A stretch of DNA of 28,794 nucleotides from Congregicoccus sp964517665 (GCA_964517665.1 CAZFCY010000053.1:1-28794); one strand, 5' to 3'; counted from the stretch's first letter, positions 15,383-24,065 are shown. Translations and numbers: made by a program. Notes: generated from the letters alone by a model not told the origin.

Positions 15383-18382
15383 ATGAGAACCAAAACCTCC
15401 CGAGCAATCGGGCCGCTCCACATGGCCATCGCCGCGCAGTCGGCTCCCGGCCTTTCCGAAGAACAGTCGGCGGAAAGCGCCTCGCATCCGTTGTCGAACC
15501 TCCGTCTTCGACGTCGCATCACCGCGCTCGCGGCCTTGACCGTCGCGCTTGTCTCGAGCCCGCCGCAGGCGCGCGCCCAGCAAGTGGCGTCTGCCGACGA
15601 GGATGCGGAAGTCGTCGAACTCTCGCCCTTCTCGGTCTCGACCAGCCAGGACCAGGGCTACCGCGCCACCAACACGATTTCCGGCACGCGCCTCGACACG
15701 CCGATCAAGGAAATGCCGATGCCGATCGAGGTCATCACCGGCGATTTCCTGCGCGACACCGGCGCGAACGACCTGCGCCAGAGCCTGCGTTATAGCGCGG
15801 GCATCACGCTTCAGTCCCAGAACGACCAGGGAAACAATTCCTTCTACGGAGCCGGCGGCGTGCACAACCCCGAGGGCGTGACCGCCAACAAGACGCAATC
15901 GACCTTCAAGATCCGCGGCTATATCACCGATGTCGTGCAGCGCGACGGCTATCGCCGGCAGAGCGCGACCGACTCGATCAATATCAGTCGCATCGAGGTG
16001 ATCCGCGGCCCGGCCGCCCTGCTCTATGGCATCGGCAGCTTCGGCGGCATCGTCAACTACCTGCCCAAGGTTCCCGAGATGAAGCAGCAGACCTGGGTGA
16101 CGGCGAGCTACGGCAGCCACGACTTCATGCGCGCCTCGATCGACACGACCGGCCCGCTGGGATCGTCGGAGAAAATGGCTTACCGCGTCACCGGCGCCTG
16201 GCAGGACACGGGCAACCACACCGAACTCTATAACGAGGACCACTGGTTCATCTCCCCGAGCTTCAGCTTCCGGCCGTTTCCGAAGACAAACATCCTCGTC
16301 GATTTCGAACTCGGCGAGCAGACGGAGACGGGGCTCGGCTTCCAGAGCGTGCGCGCCCGCTCCGATATCGACGGCATCGGCCAGTCCGACCGCCTGCAAA
16401 GCTCGGGCTTCGTGCAGTTCGCGGGCAAGGACAACCGCACCTTCCGCTGGTCCGGCCCGGACACCTTCCGCGAGTCCGAGCAGGACAACATGCGCGTCCA
16501 GCTCACGCAGGAGATCGCGCCCGGCCTGAATTTCCTCGCCGGATACAACCGCTCGAACGTGAAGTTCGACCTCCGCGACGTGAACGGCTCGATGCGCCAG
16601 AACGTCGGCCCCGAGGGGCTTCGCGACACCATCACGGTGATACCGATCGACGTCGCCAACGGCAGCAGCGAATTCGTCCAGGCCGAGACGCCGAACACGA
16701 TCTTCGAATACCAGTGGACGGCATCGAAGGAGGACAACGACCGCGAGCAGGCGCGCATCGAGCTCAACTACGCGTTCAAGCTCTTCGAGGACCACAAGTG
16801 GCTCGGCATGGACAACAGCCTGCTCGTCGGGCGCTCGATCGAAAAGGCCGACAGTCTCGACCAGCTCACCCGCACGGCGAACAATACATTCAACTACAAG
16901 AACCCGACCGACACTTCCTATATTCGTTTCGGCACGCAGGGCAGCGGCGCGGCCGACGTGCCGATGGTGAACATCAACCGCATCCGCACCGAGGCTGAAA
17001 ACACCGGTGATTATTTCGTCTATCAGGGCAAGTTCCTCGACGAGCGCCTGATTCTCGTCGGCGGCGTGCGGCGCGACAGAAACGACAACGCGGTCGATGA
17101 TATCATCTATCATCCCGACCCCAGCAGCAGCTCCGTCACCCGGCCCAGGCAGAAGGACACGACCGAGCAATACGGCGCGACCTTCCGCGTCCTTCCCCAG
17201 CTCAGCGTCTATGCGCTGCGCGCCGGTGGCATCCAGCCCAACTTCGAGGGCAATCGAGACGCCGCCGGCAACCCGCTCGGCCCGGTCAAGGCCGAGAGCG
17301 ACGAAATCGGCCTGAAGCTGGACTTCTTCGAAGGCCGCATCTCCGGCACGATCAGCAAATTCAAGATCAAGCGTTCCGGCGTGCCGTTCGGCCAGTGGTG
17401 GATGCCCACGCTCAAGAACACCTTCGACACGAGCCGTCCGATTGTCTATAACGTCGGCAACTTCAGCCCCTCCACCGCGCCGGGCGGAAGCAACGGCGGA
17501 AACGGCGCGGCCGACGCCGCCCAGCCGGAGTGGGACGCGGGCATCACCGCCGGCGCCATCTATCAACTCGATGTCGATGGAAACCCGAACTGGTACGTCA
17601 ACGCCTCGCAGCCGGCCGGCGCCGCCTACCTCGACCGCGTGTTCGATCTGACCAAGACGACCCTCCCCGGCTGGCCCGGGTGGCTCTTCACCGCCGATGC
17701 GAACACCAACAACGGATGGGAGGATCGCGGCGACGGCAACGGCTACCAGTCCTTCGTGCAACAGGAGGACGAGTCCAGGGGCTGGGACGCGCAGGTGTTG
17801 TTCAGCCCCACGGACAACTTCCAGTTGCTGCTCACTTACGCGCACACGAAGCGCGTGATCACGAACCCCGGAAAGTTCATCCGCTATCCGCATCCGGAAA
17901 ACCGCTGGGCGATCTGGTATTTCCCGGACAGCAACTGGGGGCTGACCGGCTACCCGCTCGAGGAGGTTTACACTGATCCGTCGGACACTTCCACCTGGAC
18001 GGGCATCGGCTGGGGCGCCGGACAAAGCCGCGACGACACGCCGAAGCACGCGGTCACGGCCTGGGCCAGCTATCACTTCCGCGACGGCCCGGCCAAGGGC
18101 CTGGTCCTCGGCCTCGGCGGCCAGTGGGAATCCGCGCGCGAATACTTCTCCGGCATCACCGTGGCCGGCCAGAAGCAGACGAACGGCAAGGGCGAACTCA
18201 CGATCCTCAAGCACGATCCCCGCCTCAATATAGACATGATGGTCCGCTATCCGTTCAAGCTCCGCGAGCGCGAGGCCTACGTGCAGCTCAATGTCTTCAA
18301 CGTGCTGGACGACGACGACCTCTACGGTCTGATATACGCGCCCGGCCGCAATGTCCGCCTCGAGTTCGGAATCGGATTCTGA
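15383..18382 (+). CDS. TonB-dependent outer membrane receptor (1)
   Basis: A 999-residue receptor. The hydrophobic part of the signal peptide is unusually far in, around residues 45-66 (ITALAALTVALVSS, then ARAQ). A TonB-box-like EVVELSPFSV follows at about 75. The plug domain (about 95-230) includes FKIRGYITDVVQRDGYRR and the motif ISRIEVIRGPAALLYGIGSFGGIVNYLPK. The rest is a beta-barrel ending with RNVRLEFGIGF, with the expected C-terminal aromatic residue. There is no N-terminal carboxypeptidase-like or STN domain, so it is a plain transporter rather than a SusC-type or signalling receptor. Siderophore and oligosaccharide receptors share this layout; the lacI-family link suggests a sugar. 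It is followed by a good terminator. Confidence 0.93.
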   Translation: MRTKTSRAIGPLHMAIAAQSAPGLSEEQSAESASHPLSNLRLRRRITALAALTVALVSSPPQARAQQVASADEDAEVVELSPFSVSTSQDQGYRATNTISGTRLDTPIKEMPMPIEVITGDFLRDTGANDLRQSLRYSAGITLQSQNDQGNNSFYGAGGVHNPEGVTANKTQSTFKIRGYITDVVQRDGYRRQSATDSINISRIEVIRGPAALLYGIGSFGGIVNYLPKVPEMKQQTWVTASYGSHDFMRASIDTTGPLGSSEKMAYRVTGAWQDTGNHTELYNEDHWFISPSFSFRPFPKTNILVDFELGEQTETGLGFQSVRARSDIDGIGQSDRLQSSGFVQFAGKDNRTFRWSGPDTFRESEQDNMRVQLTQEIAPGLNFLAGYNRSNVKFDLRDVNGSMRQNVGPEGLRDTITVIPIDVANGSSEFVQAETPNTIFEYQWTASKEDNDREQARIELNYAFKLFEDHKWLGMDNSLLVGRSIEKADSLDQLTRTANNTFNYKNPTDTSYIRFGTQGSGAADVPMVNINRIRTEAENTGDYFVYQGKFLDERLILVGGVRRDRNDNAVDDIIYHPDPSSSSVTRPRQKDTTEQYGATFRVLPQLSVYALRAGGIQPNFEGNRDAAGNPLGPVKAESDEIGLKLDFFEGRISGTISKFKIKRSGVPFGQWWMPTLKNTFDTSRPIVYNVGNFSPSTAPGGSNGGNGAADAAQPEWDAGITAGAIYQLDVDGNPNWYVNASQPAGAAYLDRVFDLTKTTLPGWPGWLFTADANTNNGWEDRGDGNGYQSFVQQEDESRGWDAQVLFSPTDNFQLLLTYAHTKRVITNPGKFIRYPHPENRWAIWYFPDSNWGLTGYPLEEVYTDPSDTSTWTGIGWGAGQSRDDTPKHAVTAWASYHFRDGPAKGLVLGLGGQWESAREYFSGITVAGQKQTNGKGELTILKHDPRLNIDMMVRYPFKLREREAYVQLNVFNVLDDDDLYGLIYAPGRNVRLEFGIGF

Positions 18383-18398
18383 CGCACGCCTGCTCTCT

Positions 18399-18440
18399 GG
18401 CGGGCGGCGCCGTTCAGGCGTCGTCCGCCATTTCGTTTTC
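18399..18440 (+). terminator. Rho-independent-type terminator of TonB receptor 1
   Basis: A 13-bp stem (18399-18411 with 18417-18429, two G-U pairs in RNA) and a 5-nt loop are followed by ATTTCGTTTTCC. It lies 17 nt after the stop codon. Confidence 0.65.
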
Positions 18441-18591
18441 CTGCCGGGCCGTATTGGAATGCGCGGAACAGAAGGGCCACAGGGGGCGCGGAGCAGCCAC
18501 GGAGATCGGACTCCGTGCCCTTGGTGCTCTGGGTCGAAAGCTCGATGACACATTGTGACCGGAACTCCCGATGACCTGTTCTGCCGGCAGG

Positions 18592-18689
18592 TTTGGAGTG
18601 CGGCGATCTATCGCCGCTCTGCGGGAGCATGCTCACGCTTTTTCGGTCGGCGATCCCGCGAAAGCGACGATGAATCGCCGCACTCCAAA
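18592..18689. repeat. TTTGGAG-family hairpin repeat, large copy
   Basis: The arms TTTGGAGTGCGGCGAT (18592-18607) and the exact reverse complement at 18674-18689 (16 bp) enclose about 66 nt. Smaller stems lie inside (GCGGCGAT/ATCGCCGC next to the left arm; GCGGGA/TCCCGC). It shares its outer end with the 36-nt element at 12519-12554. Confidence 0.75.
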
Positions 18690-18733
18690 GGTCGAGGCGA
18701 TCTTTGGTCAAGAATTACGCCATCGCACTTGCT

Positions 18734-18844
18734 GCGGCGGCCGTTTTCGACGCGCGCGTTCTCCTTTCGCGCCTCGGTGTAGAACTGCCGCTCGCGGTTG
18801 CCCCAGCCGCGCCCTCCGCCGGCGTCGCCCGGCCGGAACTCCCA
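18734..18844 (-). pseudogene. Fragment of a GH16 (laminarinase-like) gene
   Basis: The minus strand reads about 37 codons including GWGNRERQFYTEARKENAR and VENGR. This is the conserved N-terminal portion of GH16 endo-beta-1,3-glucanases, where GGxGWGNxELQYYT and ARVExGxLxIEA are typical. The similarity stops abruptly on both sides, and no catalytic ExDxxE segment is present, so this is a relic. It ends 11 nt before the start of the 1173-residue gene, whose upstream region it now forms. Confidence 0.6.
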
Positions 18845-18854
18845 AAAAACCTGG

Positions 18855-21800
18855 ATGAACTTCATCGACCCCCCTTCGCCCCTGCCTCTCGCGCCCGAGC
18901 CATCGCCGGCGGCCATGGCGGATGCGGAGCGGGATGATTTCGCGCGAATCGACGGCCGGCCGTTCTTTCGCATCGGCGACAGCGATCGCCTTCCGCCGTT
19001 TCTCACCTGCGTGCCGAGCAACGGGGATCACTGGATGTTTGCCGGGTCCAACGCCGCGCTCACGGCCGGCCGTGGAGACGCGGATCACGCATTGTTTCCC
19101 TATTGCACGCAGGACCAGCTTTTCGACCGGGCCGGCGCCGTGGGGTCGATCGCGATGGCGCATCTTTCACGGGATGAAACCGGCGAAGCCGAACTCTGGG
19201 AGCCGTGGGCGGCCTCGCGGGAGCGCGCGCCCGGACACGCGCGAAGCGTCCTCAAAAACTTTTCGGGATCGATGCTCGTGTTCGAGGAGGTGCTGGCTCG
19301 CCGCGCGCTCCGATGGCGGCACACATGGTCCTCGTCGGATGAATATGGCATCATCCGCCGGACGGTGATCGAGAACCTGTCGGACGCGCCGGCGCGCATG
19401 CGTTTGCTCGACGGCATCCAGAATATCATGCCGGGGGGGCTGGGCCGGGCGTTTCAGGATCAATTCAGCAATCTCGCCGATGCCTACAAGCGCAGCGAAC
19501 TCCTGCGCGATTCGGGCGCCGGTTTGTTTTATCTCAGCTCCATTCCGACCGACCGGGCCGAGCCCAACGAAGGCTTGTATGCCACGATGGTCTGGCCGGC
19601 GGGCGTCGAGCCGCGGGCGCGGCTTCTTTCCACCAGCCAGGTGGACCGGTTTCGAAGAGGCGGTCCGGTGGAGACGGAGCGCGAGGTGCGCGGACGGCGC
19701 GGCGCCTTCCTCATCGAGCTGGACTTGCAACTCGAGCCGGGAACGTCGCGCGAGTGGTGGCTCGGCGCGGAGGTGGCGCGGGACGCGCGCGCGATCACGC
19801 GGCGCTCGCGTCAGATCCGCCGCGGGGAACTCGATGCGCCGGCGCTGGCGCGGGCGATGGAGGAAACGGACGACGCCCTCATCCGCCGCATCGCGCAGGC
19901 CGACGGCCTGCAATCGACGGCGGACACGCGCCGGTGCTGGCGTCATTTCTCCAACGCGCTCTTCAACAGCATGCGCGGAGGCATCCCGGCGCACGGCCAC
20001 CGGATCGAGGCCGCGGACCTGCTTGCGCACATCCGCCACTTCAACAAGCCGGTCTTCCAGCGGCGCCGCGCCTGGCTCGAGCGGTTGCCGGCGTCGATGC
20101 CGCGGGCGGATTGGATTGCGCGGGTCGCGGAGCGCGGCGATCCGGATCTCGGCCGCCTCGTGGGCGAGTACCTGCCGCTCACCTTCAGCCGCCGCCATGG
20201 CGACCCCAGCCGCCCGTGGAATCGTTTCTCGATCGAGACCCAGGGAGCCGGCGGCCGGCCCCGGATCGCCTACCAGGGAAACTGGCGCGACATCTTCCAG
20301 AACTGGGAGGCGATGCTGCGCTCGTATCCATGTTTTGGCGACGCGGCCGTCGCGCGCTTTCTCAACGCCTCGACCGCCGACGGCCACAATCCCTACCGGA
20401 TCTCCGATCTCGGCTTCGAATGGGAGAGGGTGGAGCCGGATCAGCCCTGGTCGAACATCGGCTACTGGGGCGACCACCAGATCGCCTACCTGTTGAAGCT
20501 GCTGGAGGCCTGGGACGCCTTCGAGGCCGGCGGCATCGCCGCCCGGCTGGACCGCGCGGACTTCGTCCACGCAAACGTGCCGTATCGAATCGCTGGATAC
20601 AGCGAACTCCTGGCCGACCCGGGAAGCTCGGTGCGTTTCGACGCGGACGAGGACGAGGCCATCCGCCGGCGCGTGGAGCGCGTGGGCGCGGACGGGCGGT
20701 TGTTGCGGCAGGCGGATGGGACGCCGGCGCGCGCGACCCTGATCGAGAAGCTGCTCACGCCGCTTCTGGCCAAGCTCGCGAACTTCGTGCCGGACTCCGG
20801 CATCTGGATGAACACACAGCGGCCCGAGTGGAACGACGCGAACAACGCGCTCGCCGGCCGCGGGGTCTCGGTCGTCACCCTCGGTTATCTTTATCGCTAC
20901 GTGGGATTCCTTGCGCGCCAGGTCGCGCGGGCGGGGAAGGGCGGGGCCGGCTTTCGCGTCCACGCCGAGGTGGGCGGGCTGCTGCGCGCGCAGCGCGAAT
21001 CGTTCGACGAGGCGCGGCGTGAAACCGGCGGAAACTTCACCGCGCGCGACCGGCGCCGGCTTCTCGACGGGTTGGGCGCGAGCGTTTCGAGTTATCGCGA
21101 ATGCCTCTATCGCGAAGGCTTCTCCGGGCGGATCGAGACCGTGCCGGCCGGGGAACTGCTTTCGTTTCTCGAGACCGTCGCGGACCTCGCGCGGCGGACG
21201 CTTTTGTCCAACCGCCGCGCGGACGGCCTGTATCACAGCTACAACCTCCTTCGCGTCGAGCGCGACGGAGGCATCGGAATCGATCGCCTCGAGGAGATGC
21301 TCGAGGGCCAGGTCGCGATCCTCAGCTCGGGGTTGCTCACTCCGGTGGAGGCGCTCGATCTGTGCCGCGCGCTGCGGTCGAGCCGGCTGTATCGGGAAAA
21401 TCAATACAGTTATCTCCTTCAGCCGGACCGTGAGCTGCCGGGTTTTCTGGAGCGCAATCGCATTCCGGAGGACGAGCTGCGGCGGTCGCGCCTGCTCGCG
21501 GCGATGCTCGCGCGGGAAGACACGCGCGTCGTCGCGCGCGACGAGGAGGGTTGCGCGCGTTTTCACGCGTCGTTTCGCAACGCCGCGTGTCTGCGCGCCG
21601 CGCTCCTCGCGATCGAGGATCCGGAATGGATCGAGCTCGCGCGGGCGGAGAGCGGGATCATCGGGGAGATTTATGAGGCGACGTTTCACCACCGCTCCTT
21701 CACCGGAAGGTCGGGCAGCTTCTTCGCCTTCGAGGGGCTCGGCAGCGTTTACTGGCACATGGTCTCGAAGCTCGCGCTGGCCGTGCAGGAGGTGCATCGG

Positions 21801-22376
21801 CAGGCGTGCGCGCAGTCGGCGGATCGCGAGATCATCGCCGGGCTCGCGCTGCGGTATCACGAGATCACCGGCGGGCTCGGCTGGCATAAATCGCCGGAGG
21901 AGTACGGCGCGTTTCCCACCGATGCCTATTCGCACACGCCCGCGCACGCCGGCGCGCAACAGCCGGGAATGACCGGGCAGGTGAAGGAGGATCTGCTCGC
22001 GCGCTGGGGCGAGCTGGGCGTCGAGGTGGCGGAAGGGCGGCTGCGTTTCCGGCCGCGTTTGTTGCGCCGGTCCGAGTTTCACGCGAAGGCGGCCGCGTTT
22101 GCCTTCTACGACGTCGCGGGCCGGGAGCGCATCCTCGCGCTGCCGCCGCGCGCGCTGGCTTTTACCGTCTGCCAGACGCCCGTGATCTATATGCTGTCCC
22201 GCGAACCGGGGCTCGAGGTGGTCGATGAACGCGGCGATCCCACGGCGCGCTCCGATCCCTGGCTCTCGCCGACGGAATCGGCCGCCATCCTCCAGCGCAC
22301 GGGAGCGATCGCGCGCGTCACGGTGCGCATTCCGGAGGACGCGATTTTTCCCGGCGACGCCACGGAGAGAGGGTGA
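18855..22376 (+). CDS. Large conserved protein of unknown function, probable carbohydrate-active enzyme
   Basis: A 1173-residue protein from the ATG at 18855, with no signal peptide or membrane helix. I do not recognise a characterised family. The first 350 residues look beta-rich (PFFRIGDSDRLPPFLTCV, DHWMFAGSNAALTAGR, RMRLLDGIQNIMPGGLG), like the beta-sandwich of phosphorylases and glycosidases. The remainder is helical, with blocks typical of (alpha/alpha)6 enzymes: GNWRDIFQNWEA (475-486), NIGYWGDHQIAYLLKLLEAW (534-553) and WMNTQRPEWNDANNALAG (with Glu658, Asp661), later GGLGWHKSPEEYGAFPTDAYSH. From memory, similar proteins of this length occur as 'hypothetical' in Bacteroidota and related bacteria. 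Conserved acidic residues Asp479, Asp540, Glu658 and Asp661 are possible catalytic residues. The role is inference from fold impression and context. Confidence 0.7.
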   Translation: MNFIDPPSPLPLAPEPSPAAMADAERDDFARIDGRPFFRIGDSDRLPPFLTCVPSNGDHWMFAGSNAALTAGRGDADHALFPYCTQDQLFDRAGAVGSIAMAHLSRDETGEAELWEPWAASRERAPGHARSVLKNFSGSMLVFEEVLARRALRWRHTWSSSDEYGIIRRTVIENLSDAPARMRLLDGIQNIMPGGLGRAFQDQFSNLADAYKRSELLRDSGAGLFYLSSIPTDRAEPNEGLYATMVWPAGVEPRARLLSTSQVDRFRRGGPVETEREVRGRRGAFLIELDLQLEPGTSREWWLGAEVARDARAITRRSRQIRRGELDAPALARAMEETDDALIRRIAQADGLQSTADTRRCWRHFSNALFNSMRGGIPAHGHRIEAADLLAHIRHFNKPVFQRRRAWLERLPASMPRADWIARVAERGDPDLGRLVGEYLPLTFSRRHGDPSRPWNRFSIETQGAGGRPRIAYQGNWRDIFQNWEAMLRSYPCFGDAAVARFLNASTADGHNPYRISDLGFEWERVEPDQPWSNIGYWGDHQIAYLLKLLEAWDAFEAGGIAARLDRADFVHANVPYRIAGYSELLADPGSSVRFDADEDEAIRRRVERVGADGRLLRQADGTPARATLIEKLLTPLLAKLANFVPDSGIWMNTQRPEWNDANNALAGRGVSVVTLGYLYRYVGFLARQVARAGKGGAGFRVHAEVGGLLRAQRESFDEARRETGGNFTARDRRRLLDGLGASVSSYRECLYREGFSGRIETVPAGELLSFLETVADLARRTLLSNRRADGLYHSYNLLRVERDGGIGIDRLEEMLEGQVAILSSGLLTPVEALDLCRALRSSRLYRENQYSYLLQPDRELPGFLERNRIPEDELRRSRLLAAMLAREDTRVVARDEEGCARFHASFRNAACLRAALLAIEDPEWIELARAESGIIGEIYEATFHHRSFTGRSGSFFAFEGLGSVYWHMVSKLALAVQEVHRQACAQSADREIIAGLALRYHEITGGLGWHKSPEEYGAFPTDAYSHTPAHAGAQQPGMTGQVKEDLLARWGELGVEVAEGRLRFRPRLLRRSEFHAKAAAFAFYDVAGRERILALPPRALAFTVCQTPVIYMLSREPGLEVVDERGDPTARSDPWLSPTESAAILQRTGAIARVTVRIPEDAIFPGDATERG

Positions 22377-22602
22377 GCCACGGAGACGCGGAGGGCACAG
22401 GGAAAACAGCCTGCGCGGAAGACAACGAAGAGCGCGAAGGCATTGCCGAAATCTGGATGGTCCGCGCGAGCGCCCGGCTGGAACGGGAGGATGAAACTCC
22501 AGGGAAACGATCGCAGGCAGTTCGCCTTTCGATCTCTTCGCTGCCTTCTGCGCAAATCCGTCCTTCTGATCTCCGCGCGCCCTGTGCCTTGTGGCTCAAC
22601 CC
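22371..22602. repeat. CACGGAG-type repeat pair in inverted orientation
   Basis: GGGTGAGCCACGGAG...GGGCACAGGG (22371-22402) is matched in the opposite orientation by CCCTGTGCCTTGTGGCTCA (22580-22598), with further weak symmetry inside (GCGGAAGACAACGAAGAG against CTCTTCGCTGCCTTCTGCGC). The words resemble the 'CCACGGAGACACGGAGGGCACAG' sequences seen in intergenic regions of many environmental bacteria (recalled, not searched). The left end overlaps the stop codon of the large protein. Confidence 0.6.
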
Positions 22603-22635
22603 CTCCCGAATTCCGCGGATTGAGGTGAATTACTC

Positions 22636-23628
22636 ATGCGCGCTGCCGATAGTACCCATGTCGTTTCGGTCTCCGCCTTTGTCATGCCTGCCACCGCTGA
22701 ATCGCGCGAAAGTTCCGCGGAATCCTCCGCTTTCGAGACCCGCATGGGGAAATGCCTCTCGCGCGGGAAGGCTGCGGCGCGCGCGGCGATCCACGCGCTG
22801 GTTCACCTTCCGCCGACGCGGCTCCTGATCGCGTTGAGCGTGATCCTGCTCATGTCGTCGTGGGGCGCGGCGACCTTCTTCGCGTTTCGAAGCCACTCCA
22901 CGGTGATCGAATCCTCCCGGGTCGTGGTGCGCGCGCTGGGCGTGGAGGAGCGGCTGCAGGGCATCCTTGCCCTGCTCGATCGCGCCGACGGGGCCGGCCG
23001 GGCATTTCTGCTCACGCGGCGGCAGGAGTACTTGCCGCCGTTTGAGGAGATGGCGCGCAGGATCCCGTCGGAGATCGCCGCCCTCGCCGCCGCGACCGAG
23101 GGCGATCCGCTCTACACCGAGGATTTGAAACGACTTCAGATTCTCGTCGGCGAGCGCCTCGAACTCATCGGCAGCCAGTTGACCAAGAGCGTTCCCGCCG
23201 GCGACTATTCCGCGTTCGTCGTGGCGATCAACGAGCGTGGGATCGCGCTGATGGACGCGATCCACGCGCTGGCCTGGCGCATGATCAACGCCGAGCAGAC
23301 GCGGCTCGCGATTCGCCAGGAGGAGTTTTCCGTGCGCGCGCGCTTCGGAAGCGCGTGGCTGCTGCTCTTCTTCGGCGTGAACACCGTCTTCGCCGGCGCG
23401 ACCCTGCTGCTCGCCATGCGCATGAGCCGCCTGCAACGCTTCGCCAAGGTCTGCGCCTGGTCGCGCACGATCGAATACGAGGGCGAGTGGCTGTCTTTCG
23501 AGCAATACCTCGAGCGGAAGTTCAAGATCCGGACCTCGCACGGCATCTCCCCAAGGGAGGCCGCGAAACTGATGTCGCAATCGCCCGACGCCTTCCAGGC
23601 CGCGCCGGACGGGCAGCGACCGGGCTGA
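22636..23628 (+). CDS. CHASE3-type membrane sensor protein without a kinase domain
   Basis: A 330-residue inner-membrane protein. The ATG at 22636 is supported by GAGGTG 8 nt upstream. Layout: a cytoplasmic N-terminus, transmembrane helix 1 (about 61-83), a periplasmic helical domain (about 84-235) resembling CHASE3 (SSRVVVRALGVEERLQGILALLDRADGAGRAFLLTRRQEYLPPF), transmembrane helix 2 (about 238-261), then a short cytoplasmic tail VCAWSRTIEYEGEWLSFEQYL...THGISP-like (residues 272-306). That tail resembles the C-terminal CxxC...W...HGICPxC module found at the ends of many PAS/response-regulator proteins, but the cysteines are mostly replaced (C273, S276, S305). There is no histidine kinase, HAMP or GGDEF domain, so signal output is unclear. 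It may have lost a kinase or act through a partner. Confidence 0.75.
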   Translation: MRAADSTHVVSVSAFVMPATAESRESSAESSAFETRMGKCLSRGKAAARAAIHALVHLPPTRLLIALSVILLMSSWGAATFFAFRSHSTVIESSRVVVRALGVEERLQGILALLDRADGAGRAFLLTRRQEYLPPFEEMARRIPSEIAALAAATEGDPLYTEDLKRLQILVGERLELIGSQLTKSVPAGDYSAFVVAINERGIALMDAIHALAWRMINAEQTRLAIRQEEFSVRARFGSAWLLLFFGVNTVFAGATLLLAMRMSRLQRFAKVCAWSRTIEYEGEWLSFEQYLERKFKIRTSHGISPREAAKLMSQSPDAFQAAPDGQRPG

Positions 23629-24065
23629 CAAGCACGCCGGGTCGGCGCGCCCCAGGTTGATTCGAGTCGGCGCGGGCTGGCCGCTCCGGGCTCGTTGCTT
23701 GCGGGCTTTGATCATGCCGGGACCGCAAGTCATGAAACAAAACCGGAAGGTGGCGGCCATCCCGCGAAATAAAGGGGAAACATTGCAAAGCGCGTGATTC
23801 TGCGCCGGGCACGCCCGGGATTGCCGCTACGTATTGAGAAATAACAGGTTGAGGGCGCGTGTGGGCGCGCAAGCGTTTCGGCGATCTTAGGATCCGGGTG
23901 AAAGATTTGGACAAATCCGTGAGCATTGTTCCGGCCCGGAGTTATAGTTCCCCGCGTCATCCCTTCGGTGGTTTCACGCTGGCGACTGCGTTGTTTCATA
24001 TAGTCATATGAAATGACATCGCGTGTATCATCGGCATCTCCAGAACCTCAAACCCCCAACGTAAA
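23629..24065. other. Intergenic region before TonB receptor 2
   Basis: No gene supported. The proximal part (to about 23900) shows nothing I can assign. The distal part is AT-richer and holds an imperfect promoter-like TATAGT (23943-23948) and the 20-bp palindrome at 23994-24013. Confidence 0.5.
23994..24013. promoter_or_regulatory. Palindromic candidate operator upstream of TonB receptor 2
   Basis: TTTCATAT and ATATGAAA are perfect inverted arms separated by AGTC, 53 nt before the ATG. A -10-like TATAGT overlaps the left arm, so a bound regulator would cover the promoter. It is unrelated in sequence to the GTGCAT operators. Confidence 0.5.

Larger units (their letters stand above)
18383..18854. 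other. Intergenic region with terminator, repeats and a gene fragment
   Basis: It contains the terminator (18399), a half-copy of the CACGGAG-type repeat (about 18476-18536, with the small stem CACGGAG/CTCCGTG at 18498-18517), the large TTTGGAG hairpin (18592-18689) and a GH16 fragment on the minus strand (18734-18844). No complete gene. Confidence 0.6.

Noticed and set aside
15362..18553. A 1063-residue open frame on the minus strand opposite TonB receptor 1, and similarly long ones opposite the large protein (19167-22082) and TonB receptor 2 (24834-27323).
   Set aside because: Their composition is Arg/Ala/Val/Glu-rich without domain motifs, and they are mirror frames of well-supported receptor or enzyme genes in GC-rich DNA, where stop codons are scarce in the complementary frames.
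22377..22635. Open frame starting at 22373 running into the CHASE3 gene region.
   Set aside because: Its sequence is made of the CACGGAG-type repeat, and the CHASE3 gene has its own GAGGTG-supported start in another frame.
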